64,000 nt of DNA from Thalassobellus sediminis (GTDB taxonomy: Bacteria > Bacteroidota > Bacteroidia > Flavobacteriales > Flavobacteriaceae). The position numbers and the translations under genes were made by a program. This document shows, one piece after another, positions 35,150-44,300 of the stretch. The stretch spans positions 1,116,001 to 1,180,000 of the forward strand of contig NZ_JBISCD010000040.1 in NCBI RefSeq assembly GCF_044386045.1, read 5' to 3'. The first letter of the stretch is position 1. Each line of letters starts with the position of its first letter. Below the pieces are notes generated by a model. The model searched no databases. It was not told where the DNA came from and saw nothing but the letters and a program-made list of their open reading frames with translations.

Positions 35150-36328
35150 TTATTTAAAAGCGTTTAATCCAGTAATATCAAGACCCGTAATTAATAAGTG
35201 AATATCATGTGTGCCTTCATAAGTAATAACACTTTCTAAATTCATAGAATGTCGCATAATACTATATTCGCCAGTAATTCCCATACCACCTAACATCTGT
35301 CTAGCTTCTCTAGCAATGTTTATAGCCATGTCTACATTATTACGTTTAGCCATAGATATTTGAGCAGAAGTTGCTTTTCCGTTATTACGTAAAACACCTA
35401 AACGCCAAGTTAAAAGTTGTCCTTTGGTAATTTCTGTAATCATTTCTGCTAATTTTTTTTGCTGCAGTTGAAATTGACCAATAGGTTTTCCAAATTGCAG
35501 ACGTTCTTTGCTATAACGTAAAGCGGTGTCATAACAATCCATGGCTACGCCAATAGCTCCCCAAGCAATGCCAAAGCGCGCAGAGTCTAAACAACCAAGC
35601 GGTGCTCCTAATCCAGATTTGTTAGGTAATAAATTTTCTTTAGGTACTTTAACATTATCAAAAATAAGTTCGCCAGTGGCACTTGCTCTTAGCGACCATT
35701 TATTATGAGTTTCAGGTGTAGTAAAGCCTTCCATTCCACGTTCTACTATCAACCCATGAATACGTCCAGTTTCATTTTTAGCCCAAACCACTGCAATTTG
35801 AGCAAAAGGAGCATTGCTAATCCACATTTTAGCACCATTTAATAAATAATGGTCGCCCATATCTTTAAAATTAGTAACCATCCCACTTGGATTACTACCA
35901 TGATCTGGCTCAGTTAAACCAAAACAACCCATCCATTCGCCACTAGCTAATTTTGGTAAATACTTTTGACGTTGGGATTCATTGCCATATTTCCAAATAG
36001 GATACATAACTAAACTAGACTGTACTGAAGCTGTACTACGGATACCAGAATCACCTCGTTCTATTTCTTGCATAATTAAACCATAAGAAATTTGATCTAA
36101 GCCTGCACCTCCATATTCCATAGGAATATATGGTCCAAAGGCACCAATTTCAGCCAAACCATTTATAATTTGTTTTGGGAATTCAGCTTTTTGAGCATAG
36201 TCTTCTATAATTGGAGACACTTCACGTTTTACCCATTCGCGAGCAGCATCACGAACTAATTTATGCTCATCGGTTAATAATTCGTCAAGATTATAATAAT
36301 CTGGTGCTTCAAATAAATCTGGTTTCAT
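35150..36328 (-). CDS. Acyl-CoA dehydrogenase, glutaryl-CoA dehydrogenase type
   Basis: A 392-residue flavoenzyme. The C-terminal TYEGTHDIH places the catalytic base at Glu371, the motif of glutaryl-CoA dehydrogenase, with GMGITGEYSIMRHSMNLE just before it. N-terminal and middle parts show FGLTEPDHGSNPSGM and MWISNAPFAQIAVVWAK, typical FAD/substrate segments. GCDH oxidises and decarboxylates glutaryl-CoA to crotonyl-CoA in lysine and tryptophan breakdown. Family members of this clade can also act on other acyl-CoAs, so the substrate is likely but not certain. It appears to be monocistronic. Confidence 0.85.
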   Translation of the reverse strand: MKPDLFEAPDYYNLDELLTDEHKLVRDAAREWVKREVSPIIEDYAQKAEFPKQIINGLAEIGAFGPYIPMEYGGAGLDQISYGLIMQEIERGDSGIRSTASVQSSLVMYPIWKYGNESQRQKYLPKLASGEWMGCFGLTEPDHGSNPSGMVTNFKDMGDHYLLNGAKMWISNAPFAQIAVVWAKNETGRIHGLIVERGMEGFTTPETHNKWSLRASATGELIFDNVKVPKENLLPNKSGLGAPLGCLDSARFGIAWGAIGVAMDCYDTALRYSKERLQFGKPIGQFQLQQKKLAEMITEITKGQLLTWRLGVLRNNGKATSAQISMAKRNNVDMAINIAREARQMLGGMGITGEYSIMRHSMNLESVITYEGTHDIHLLITGLDITGLNAFK

Positions 36329-36376
36329 CTAGATTAAATTAAAAGGTTTTAATGGGATAATCCTTTGTTTTTTTGA

Positions 36377-36384
36377 CAAAAATA
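36377..36384 (-). promoter_or_regulatory. -7 box for the acyl-CoA dehydrogenase gene
   Basis: On the minus strand TATTTTTG matches TAnnTTTG, 48 bases before the ATG. Confidence 0.4.
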
Positions 36385-36426
36385 TCGCTATATCCTCTCA
36401 AATTTAATTAATCTTTACCGATTTAG

Positions 36427-37143
36427 TTACATTTTTAAATAAAAATCTTTGGTAAGGTTAATGTAGTCTTCAGTATATTGATGACGTTCTGTTTCAATAA
36501 TTAACTCATTAATGTTTACATCGCTTTCGCGGAAAGAGAATTCCAAAAGGCTTCGTTTAATTTCTGAATTTGGATTGCCTTTGATATGGAGTGTTTTATT
36601 AAGTAAAAGATTATGTTTTGAAGCTAATTTTATAAAGGGAATTTCTTCTTTAAAAGGAACGATTACCGAGAAAACACCATCTTCAGATAATAGTTTTGAA
36701 ACACTCTCAATTAAATGTTCGAAAGGCATAGCATCGTTAAATCTGGCTAAATCACGTTGTGTGTTTTCTGTTTTAAAATCTTCAGAATAAAATGGCGGAT
36801 TTGAAATAATAAGATCGTATTTGTCTTCAATTTCTTCTGTAAATTCTTCTAGTGAAGCATGGTAACAAAAAAGGCGATCTCCCCAAGGCGATTGTTCAAA
36901 ATTATTAACACATTGTTCGTAAGTGCTATCATCAATTTCAATAGCATCTATAAGTTCTGCATCACATCTTTGAGCAAGCATTAAAGCTAAAATACCTGTG
37001 CCTGCACCAATATCTAAAATAGAAAAAGGGTTGTGTTTTATAGATGACCATGCGCCAAGTAATACACCATCTGTGCCAACTTTCATAGCGCATTGGTCTT
37101 GGTATATTTCGAATTTTTTGAACAGAAAAGGTTTTTTAGACAT
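36427..37143 (-). CDS. trmN6: tRNA1(Val) (adenine(37)-N6)-methyltransferase
   Basis: A 238-residue SAM-dependent N6-adenine methyltransferase. The start at 37143 is chosen because the 28 codons upstream are hydrophobic and unlike the family. The N-terminal FEIYQDQCAMKVGTDGVLLGAW is the TrmN6/YfiC signature, SILDIGAGTGILALMLA binds SAM, and IISNPPFYSED is the NPPF motif of N6-adenine transfer. It modifies A37 of tRNA-Val. It stands alone on the minus strand. Confidence 0.9.
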   Translation of the reverse strand: MSKKPFLFKKFEIYQDQCAMKVGTDGVLLGAWSSIKHNPFSILDIGAGTGILALMLAQRCDAELIDAIEIDDSTYEQCVNNFEQSPWGDRLFCYHASLEEFTEEIEDKYDLIISNPPFYSEDFKTENTQRDLARFNDAMPFEHLIESVSKLLSEDGVFSVIVPFKEEIPFIKLASKHNLLLNKTLHIKGNPNSEIKRSLLEFSFRESDVNINELIIETERHQYTEDYINLTKDFYLKM

Positions 37144-37311
37144 GATTTTTTTGTAAATTACGCAATAGTAAAAATAAAATGTTAAAACTGAATAAATTAT
37201 GTTAAATAATATACTAAAGACATCCAATTTAGGTTGTTTTTAACGTATATTAAACGTCTAATTATAAAATACTGAATAGTTTTGGGGATAAAACAATATG
37301 ATAAAATTTTA

Positions 37312-37743
37312 ATGAAGTTGAATGATTTATTTTTAATGAATCAACAAGTCGGAAAAATATTTTCTAAAATGCAAGGTGATGTTCCAGATGTTAATTTAAA
37401 AACTTTTTTTAAAGAAAAAGAGCTTGAGAGAAAGCGTTTTTGTGAGATGTTACAAAATGAATCAAAAAAACTTGAAACCAAGGTAGATAACTCCATAATG
37501 TTACAAAGACGAAATCATTTAACAGAGTTGAGTTTTAAAAAATCATTGCGTTACGAAAAGAGTAGTAATTTATTAAGACAAGTTAATAACCTAATGCAGT
37601 TTAGTATAGTGAAATATAATGACTTGCTTATGGAAATGAATTTGTCTTTACCACTTTGTAAGCTCTTAGTAAAACAACGAGATTGTATTCAATCTTCATT
37701 GTTTTTAGTTGAAAGAGAAGCAGACGCTATGGGATTTGCTTAA
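37312..37743 (+). CDS. Ferritin-like four-helix protein, hypothetical
   Basis: A 143-residue helical protein. The ATG at 37312 is preferred over a TTG ten codons earlier because the helical segment begins there (KLNDLFLMNQQVGKIFSKM). The later FFKEKELERKRFCEMLQNES and the C-terminal helix resemble the DUF2383/PA2169-like four-helix bundles, which are ferritin-like but usually lack a full di-iron set. I do not see a clear E-x-x-H pair. Function unknown. It converges on rimM with a 4-base gap. Confidence 0.55.
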   Translation: MKLNDLFLMNQQVGKIFSKMQGDVPDVNLKTFFKEKELERKRFCEMLQNESKKLETKVDNSIMLQRRNHLTELSFKKSLRYEKSSNLLRQVNNLMQFSIVKYNDLLMEMNLSLPLCKLLVKQRDCIQSSLFLVEREADAMGFA

Positions 37744-37747
37744 AAAG

Positions 37748-38275
37748 TTATTCTAAGTACAAGTCAATCAATCCTTCTGGAGTATTTACTAAAACGGTTT
37801 TGTTAGTTCTATCTACCTTAACTATAAATTCATCATTCATTGGGATTAAGATTTCTATACCATTTCGATCTATTTCAAAAAGAGATTGTGCTGTAGAGTC
37901 GTTAATAGCTTTTATAATACCTACTTTTCCAAAGTTTACATCTTCAATTGTAAAGTTAATAACTTCATGAAAGTAAAATTTGTTGCCTTCTAGTTTAGGA
38001 AGTAAGTCTAGTGGTAAATATAAACCACTTTTCATAATAGCATCGGCATCGGCTTCTTCGTCTACATCTTCAAATTTTATACGAAGTAATTCCGATTTGT
38101 GTAATTGAGAACTTTCAACAAAAAAAGGCACAAGATTATTTCTTAATTCTAAAAAAATAGCATCTAAGTTTTCATAAAGTTCTGGCTGGTCTGTGTCTAA
38201 TTTCGCTAAAACTTCGCCTTTAAAACTGTATTTTTTTACAATTTTACCTAAGTAGAAACAATTTTCTTTTTTCAT
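37748..38275 (-). CDS. rimM: Ribosome maturation factor RimM
   Basis: A 175-residue protein that binds S19 and helps 30S head maturation. The N-terminal domain has FYLGKIVKKYSFKGEVLAKLDTD-like order (glycine-K-x-x-x-x-x-G-E), and the C-terminal PRC-barrel has VGIIKAINDSTAQSLFEI and ILIPMNDEFIVKVD. It follows rpsP on the same strand, as in many bacteria, but the 177-base gap holds a terminator-like hairpin and a dispersed repeat, so it may be less abundant than S16 mRNA. Confidence 0.92.
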   Translation of the reverse strand: MKKENCFYLGKIVKKYSFKGEVLAKLDTDQPELYENLDAIFLELRNNLVPFFVESSQLHKSELLRIKFEDVDEEADADAIMKSGLYLPLDLLPKLEGNKFYFHEVINFTIEDVNFGKVGIIKAINDSTAQSLFEIDRNGIEILIPMNDEFIVKVDRTNKTVLVNTPEGLIDLYLE

Positions 38276-38292
38276 TGAAAATGATATTTTTT

Positions 38293-38316
38293 TATCCTGA
38301 ACTTGTTTCAGAATCT
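38293..38316. repeat. Dispersed intergenic repeat, copy 2
   Basis: CTGAACTTGTTTCAG at 38297-38311 is identical to 206-220, with 19 of 20 bases matching when the following five are included. It is followed by the hairpin TTCCGAT/ATCGGAA (38341-38357). Confidence 0.5.
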
Positions 38317-38403
38317 TTAAAAGTATTAATAATTATGAGATTCCGATTTTCATCGGAATTTGTTCAATAATGTATTTTGAAAATCAAAATACTATTTCAC
38401 AAA

Positions 38404-38432
38404 AAAACTCCGATATAAATACCGGAGTTTAA
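38404..38432 (-). terminator. rpsP terminator/attenuator
   Basis: On the minus strand AACTCCGGTAT and ATATCGGAGTT pair (one mismatch region) and are followed by a T-run, about 20 bases after the rpsP stop and before rimM. Confidence 0.7.
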
Positions 38433-38452
38433 AAGTATAAAAAAATATTTTT

Positions 38453-38971
38453 TTATTCTTCTTCTTTTGATGCTTCTGCTTCAACTTCAGGAGCAGCTTC
38501 TTCAGCTACTTCTTCTTCAACAGCAGGAACAGCTGCAGCAATTCTTGCTTCATTTACAGCTTTTTCAGCAGCTAACGCATCAGCTTTTGCTTTTGCTTCA
38601 ACTTCAGATAAACCATCAGCTTTTGTTTGTACTTTTGCTTCTTTTTCTTCTAACCAAGCAGTGAATTTAGCTTCAGCTTGCTCTTCAGTTAAAGCGCCTT
38701 TTCTAACACCACCTGCAAGGTGATTTTTTAGTAAAGCACCTTTGTAAGATAAAAGTGTTTTTGCTGTATCTGTTGGTTGTGCACCATTTTGCAACCATGT
38801 TACAGCGCCATCAACGTTTAATTCAACAGTTGCTGGGTTTGTGTTTGGATTGTAGATACCTAATTTTTCTAGGTATTTACCATCTCTTTTTGAACGTGCA
38901 TCAGCTGCAACGATCCAGTAAAAAGGTTTCCCTTTTTTACCATGTCTTTGTAATCTAATTTTTACTGGCAT
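38453..38971 (-). CDS. rpsP: 30S ribosomal protein S16, with long C-terminal tail
   Basis: A 172-residue S16; the usual length is about 80-90. The core (1 to ~85) is normal: VKIRLQRHGKKGKPFYWIV, DARSKRDGKYLEKLGIYNP and GAQPTDTAKTLLSYKGALL. Residues ~95-172 are a low-complexity Ala/Glu/Lys tail, ending EEVAEEAAPEVEAEASKEEE, strongly acidic. Such tails are common on Bacteroidota S16. It heads the rpsP-rimM order and has a good promoter. Its 5' leader holds a small hairpin GAGGT/ACCTC (38987-39001). Confidence 0.95.
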   Translation of the reverse strand: MPVKIRLQRHGKKGKPFYWIVAADARSKRDGKYLEKLGIYNPNTNPATVELNVDGAVTWLQNGAQPTDTAKTLLSYKGALLKNHLAGGVRKGALTEEQAEAKFTAWLEEKEAKVQTKADGLSEVEAKAKADALAAEKAVNEARIAAAVPAVEEEVAEEAAPEVEAEASKEEE

Positions 38972-39018
38972 AATAATTAATTATTTGAGGTTCTCGACCT
39001 CGGTTATTAATGAGGGCG

Positions 39019-39047
39019 CAAAGATACTATATTTTTTTAATTATCAA
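39019..39047 (-). promoter_or_regulatory. rpsP promoter, both boxes present
   Basis: On the minus strand a TTG (39045-39047) lies 18 bases before TATCTTTG (39019-39026). This is a full Bacteroidota -33/-7 match, 48 bases before the rpsP ATG. Confidence 0.6.
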
Positions 39048-39088
39048 GGCTTTATTCGTTTTTTTGATAGCAACTTAACGAACTGTTA

Positions 39089-40147
39089 TTAAAACAATAA
39101 GCAAACAGGTGTTGGAGCTTTGTAGTCTTTTAAAAACTCAATAGTTCCAGTGGTTTTGTTTACTTTGAAAATAGAAATATTATTACTTATTTGATTCGCA
39201 ACTAATAGAAACTCTCCAGAAGGGTCTAGTGTAAAGTTTCTTGGGTAATTACCGTGAGTAGAAATGCTTTGAATTTTGTTTATGGTACCTGTTTTGGTGT
39301 TTCTTTCAAAAACGGCTATAGAGTTCTCGCCTCGGTTAGATCCATAAAGAAAGCGTTCGTCTTTTGAAAGGTGAATGTCTGCACAATAACTTTTTCCTTT
39401 AAATTTTTCATCTAAAGTAGTATCGTAATCAATTTGTTCAAAACCGGTATCTGTTCTTTTAACTGAAGTTATAGAGCTGCTTTGTTCGTTAATAATATAA
39501 ATGTATTGTCCGTTATTAGTTAATGTAAAATGTCTAGGACCTGGATTGCCAGTTGTTTTTACAATCGCAGGTGATTCTAATTTGTATACATCATCCTTCA
39601 ATTTATAATAATAAACAGCGTTTCTACCGAAATCAGCAATATATAATTCATCATTAAAAAAATGTGCAGCATGTGCTCTGGCCTTTTTGTTTTCAGTGTT
39701 ATGATCGAAAATTTGAAATGCCTCATTTAGAGCACCATTATTTGACATGGTATAAAGAGATACGTTGCCACTGCCGTAGTTTGAAACAGCCATTTCGCCT
39801 TTATAGTTAAATGAAATATGGCAAGGAATATCGCCATTAACACTTACTTTGTTTAAAAACGTTAACTTTCCAGTATCTTCAACCTTGTAAGCAGATATGT
39901 ATCCATCATTTACTTCACTAACAGCGTAAATATGTGTTCTATCTAGATTATAAGATATAAACGACGGTTGTTCTATAGTTGCAACTAATTGTTTGTTAGA
40001 AAGGTCTCCTGTTTTAGTGTTAAATTCAAACCTATAAATACCTTCGCTGTCTCCTTTTGTATAAGTACCAATATATAAAGGGATGTTTTGTGCCGTACAA
40101 TTAAAAAGAATTAGAACTAATGATAGAAATAATAAATAAAGTTTCAT
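39089..40147 (-). CDS. Lactonase-family beta-propeller protein (second copy)
   Basis: A 352-residue secreted protein with a signal peptide (about 1-19, ending NCTAQ). The remainder is a seven-bladed propeller of the 6-phosphogluconolactonase/muconate-cycloisomerase type, with repeated blades such as IPLYIGTYTKGDSEGIY, GPRHFTLTNNGQYIYII and SNRGENSIAVFERN, and RNFTLDPSGEFLLVANQ. It is likely periplasmic or surface-associated, so a role in cytoplasmic pentose phosphate metabolism is unlikely. It is the tandem twin of the gene at 40160-41227, 12 bases away. Confidence 0.82.
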   Translation of the reverse strand: MKLYLLFLSLVLILFNCTAQNIPLYIGTYTKGDSEGIYRFEFNTKTGDLSNKQLVATIEQPSFISYNLDRTHIYAVSEVNDGYISAYKVEDTGKLTFLNKVSVNGDIPCHISFNYKGEMAVSNYGSGNVSLYTMSNNGALNEAFQIFDHNTENKKARAHAAHFFNDELYIADFGRNAVYYYKLKDDVYKLESPAIVKTTGNPGPRHFTLTNNGQYIYIINEQSSSITSVKRTDTGFEQIDYDTTLDEKFKGKSYCADIHLSKDERFLYGSNRGENSIAVFERNTKTGTINKIQSISTHGNYPRNFTLDPSGEFLLVANQISNNISIFKVNKTTGTIEFLKDYKAPTPVCLLF

Positions 40148-40159
40148 ACTAGCAGTGCT

Positions 40160-41227
40160 TTAAAATAGTAAACAAACAGGTCTTGGTACTTTTACGTCAT
40201 TTAAAAAAGAAAGTTTTCCGGTAGATGTATTAATTCTAAAAACAGAAATATTATGACTCTTTTTATTAGCTACCAATAAAAATTTTCCTGAAGGGTCTAA
40301 TGTAAAGTTTCTTGGCCAATCTCCATGAACTGGTACTGTTTGAATTTTTTCTATAGTGCCATCAAGTTTGTTTCTTTTAAAAACTACTATGGAATTTTCG
40401 CCTCTGTTCGAACCGTATAAGTAAAGTTCATTTCTAGATAAATGAATATCTGCACAAGAATTATTTCCTTTATAGGTTTCATCTAATGTAGAGTCGTAAT
40501 CAATTTGTTTAAAACCTGTTTCAGTTCGCTTTATAGAAGTAACAGAACTGCCGTACTCATTTATTATATAGATGTATTGACCGTTTTTTGTTATTGTAAA
40601 ATGTCTAGGGCCTGGGTTTTCTACCATTTCTACCACTGTAGGTAATGTTAGTTTGTATGTATTGTCTTTAAGTTTGTATTGGTATAGTGCATTTATTCCT
40701 AAATCGGCTATGTATAATTCATTCCTGAAAAACTGTGCAGAGTGAGCATGTGATACTTTGTCGTCTGTGTTGTAATTAAAAATTTGAGTAGCATCATTTA
40801 ATTTTCCGTTTCTTGCAATACTATAAATAGAAGCACTGCCACCACTGTAATTTGATACAACAGCTTTGTTTCCTTGTCTGTTTATTGAAATATGGCAAGG
40901 GCCTTTCCCGTTACTACTCACCTTATTTAAAAATTTTAAATGTCCGTTTTCTCTAATTTTAAATGATGAAACAGAACCTCCCAAACTTTCGCTTACCGCA
41001 TATATGAATTTTTTATTTCTTGAATATGTTATAAATGAAGGGTTTTGTGTAGAAACAGCTAATTGCAAATTGCTAAGCTCTCCAGTATTTTGATTGAAAT
41101 CTAGTTTGTAAATACCTTCACTATAACCATCAGTGTAAGTGCCAACATATAAAGGTGTGTTTTGAGCGTTAGCATTGTAATAATAAAGACTAATAATAAT
41201 TCCTAAAACAAGTAATTTGAATTTCAT
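40160..41227 (-). CDS. Lactonase-family beta-propeller protein (first copy)
   Basis: A 355-residue secreted propeller protein. Signal peptide about 1-21 (ending NANAQ). It aligns with its neighbour throughout, for example TPLYVGTYTDGYSEGIYKL, GPRHFTITKNGQYIYIINE and SNRGENSIVVFKRN, and clearly arose by tandem duplication. The substrate is unknown; sugar lactones are the family guess. It is transcribed first of the pair. No TAnnTTTG box was found upstream. Confidence 0.82.
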   Translation of the reverse strand: MKFKLLVLGIIISLYYYNANAQNTPLYVGTYTDGYSEGIYKLDFNQNTGELSNLQLAVSTQNPSFITYSRNKKFIYAVSESLGGSVSSFKIRENGHLKFLNKVSSNGKGPCHISINRQGNKAVVSNYSGGSASIYSIARNGKLNDATQIFNYNTDDKVSHAHSAQFFRNELYIADLGINALYQYKLKDNTYKLTLPTVVEMVENPGPRHFTITKNGQYIYIINEYGSSVTSIKRTETGFKQIDYDSTLDETYKGNNSCADIHLSRNELYLYGSNRGENSIVVFKRNKLDGTIEKIQTVPVHGDWPRNFTLDPSGKFLLVANKKSHNISVFRINTSTGKLSFLNDVKVPRPVCLLF

Positions 41228-41394
41228 AATATAAAATATAGATTCGTCTAAAGTAAAATAATTATATTAAAGGATACTTTCTATGTTTAAAACTGTTTAT
41301 AACTTATGTGTTGATATGTCAATTTTGATATGTATTTTTATACGCTTCGTTATTGTTCTAAACGAGAAAATATATCAACAAATAAACAGACTGA

Positions 41395-44300
41395 ATGTAC
41401 TTAATTTTCGATACTGAAACTACCGGATTACCAAAACGTTGGGATGCACCAATTACCGATACCGATAATTGGCCTCGTTGTATTCAAATTGCATGGCAAT
41501 TGCATGACGAGATGGGGAATTGTATTGAAAGTCAAGATTATTTGGTGAAACCAGAAGGTTTTAATATTCCGTATGATGCTGAGAAAATCCATGGTATTTC
41601 TACCGAATTGGCAGATGAACAAGGTATTCCGTTAGCTGATGTTTTAGAAAAGTTTAATGAAGCTTTAGGAAAAACGAAGTTTGTAGTTGGGCAAAATGTT
41701 AAGTTCGACCTTAATATTATGGGGGCTGAATTTGTACGTGGCGCCGTTGAAAATCCATTGCAAGAATTACCAGTTTTAGATACTTGTACAGAGCATACAG
41801 CAAATTTATGTGAAATTCCTGGTGGACGTTACGGTAAATTTAAATTACCAACATTATCAGAGTTGCATGCGCATTTGTTTAGTGTAGGTTTTGCAGAAGC
41901 GCATAATGCCACTGCCGATGTAGAAGCAACAACACGTTGTTTTTTCGAATTGGTGCGTTTGGGTGAGTATACTAAAGAACAGTTGGATGTTGAATCTGAT
42001 TACTTTGAGAATTTTAACAAGGCCAATCCAGATACCATTCAACTTATAGGATTAAAGCATATTAATCTTAAACGTGAAAGTGCTAAAATTCTTGAGCGAA
42101 TAAAAAAAGCTGAAGGAAGTCAGATTTCTTCAGAAGAGATAAAACAAAACATGTCGGGGTTAGCCGATGTGGATTTTGTGCATCTTCATAATCACTCTCA
42201 GTTTTCGGTGTTACAATCTACTATGGGAGTTGCCGATATTGTTTCGGCTGCAGCCGAATATAATATGGAAGCGGTAGCACTAACCGATCATGCTAACATG
42301 ATGGGAGCTTTTCACTTTGTAAATGCAGTAAATAGACACAATAAAGGTGTTAAAGCAAAAATAGCAGAAGCAGAAGAAACTGGGGATGAGGTTAAGGTGA
42401 AAGAAATGAAACCTATTATTGGTTGCGAGTTTTTTGTTTGCGAAAATCATTTAGATAAATCTAGAAAAGATAACGGTTATCAAATTGTATTGTTGGCTAA
42501 AAATAAGAATGGCTATCATAACCTAGCAAAGTTATCGTCGCATGCCTTTGTAAATGGATTTTATTATTTACCTAGAATTGATAAAAAATTAATTGAAGAA
42601 TATAAAGAAGACTTAATTGTATTAACAGGAAATTTATATGGTGAAGTGCCAAGTAAAATCCTGAATATTGGTGAAAATCAAGCGGAAGAAGCACTCATTT
42701 GGTGGAAAGAACAGTTTGGAGACGATTTGTATGTCGAATTGATGCGCCATAATCAAGAAGATGAAAATCGTGTAAATCCAACCTTAATATCATTGGCAAG
42801 AAAACATGATGTTAAGTTGGTTGCTACCAATAATACCTATTATAAAAAACAAGAAGATGCCAACGCGCATGATATTTTATTATGTGTAAAAGATGGTGAA
42901 AAACAAGCAACGCCTATAGGTCGTGGTCGTGGTTATCGATACGGAATGCCAAATCAGGAGTATTATTTTAAATCTTCTGATGATATGAAACAATTGTTTA
43001 AAGATATTCCTGAAGCCATTTCTAATGTACAAGAGGTTGTTGATAAAGTAGAAGTGTATCAATTAGCGCGTGATGTATTATTACCAGCATTTGATATTCC
43101 AGATGAATTTAAACATGAAGAGGATTTAGCAGATGGAGGAAAACGAGGTGAAAATGCCTTTTTAAAGCATTTAACTTTTGAAGGAGCTAAAAAACGATAT
43201 GGCGAAGAATTATCTGAAGAAGTTGTTGAACGTCTCGATTTTGAGTTAAACGTTATTGAAAAAACAGGCTATCCTGGATATTTCTTAATTGTAGAAGATT
43301 TTATTCGTGAAGCTCGAAACATGGATGTGTCGGTAGGTCCAGGGCGTGGATCGGCAGCAGGTTCGGTGGTTGCTTATTGTCTTTGGATAACCAACATTGA
43401 TCCGCTTAAGTACGATTTGCTTTTTGAGCGTTTCTTAAATCCAGATCGTGTGAGTATGCCCGATATTGATATCGATTTTGATGATGAAGGTCGAAGTCGT
43501 GTTATGGATTACGTAATTGAAAAATACGGAAGCAACCAAGTAGCACAAATTATTACTTATGGTACCATGGCGGCAAAGTCGTCTATTAGAGATACCGCGC
43601 GTGTATTAGATTTACCATTATTTGACGCAGATAGGATTGCGAAGTTAATTCCAACTATGTCTAAACTTGGCAAGATTTTCGGTTTAAGCGAAAAAGATTT
43701 GGCGAGTAAATTTCGTGCTGAAGATTTAGAAAAGGTTAATGAGCTTTTAAATATATCTGATGGAAATGATTTGCAAGCAGAAACAGTAAACCTTGCTAGA
43801 ACTTTAGAAGGTTCGGTAAGAAATACTGGAATTCATGCCTGCGGCGTTATTATTACACCAGACGATATTACGAAGTTTGTGCCGGTTTCTGTTGCTAAAG
43901 ATTCTGATTTATATGTTACCCAATTTGATAACTCCGTTGTAGAAGATGCGGGTTTGTTAAAAATGGATTTCTTAGGGTTAAAAACGCTAACTTTAATTAA
44001 GGATACCGTTAAAATTGTTAAGGCAAAACATGATATTTTACTCGATCCAGATACATTCCCGTTAGATGATGAAGAAACCTATGCGTTATTCCAACGAGGA
44101 GAAACAGTAGGTGTGTTCCAATATGAATCGCCTGGGATGCAAAAACACTTGCGCGATTTAAAGCCAACGGTGTTTGAAGATTTAATTGCCATGAATGCCT
44201 TGTATCGTCCAGGACCAATGGAGTATATTCCAAGTTTCGTGCGTCGTAAGCATGGTGATGAGGAAATTGAGTACGATTTACCAGCCATGGAAGAGTACCT

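Noticed and set aside
38467..38664. A Gln/Leu-rich open frame antisense to rpsP
   Set aside because: It is the mirror of the Ala/Glu-rich tail of S16, so the long frame comes from repetitive codons.
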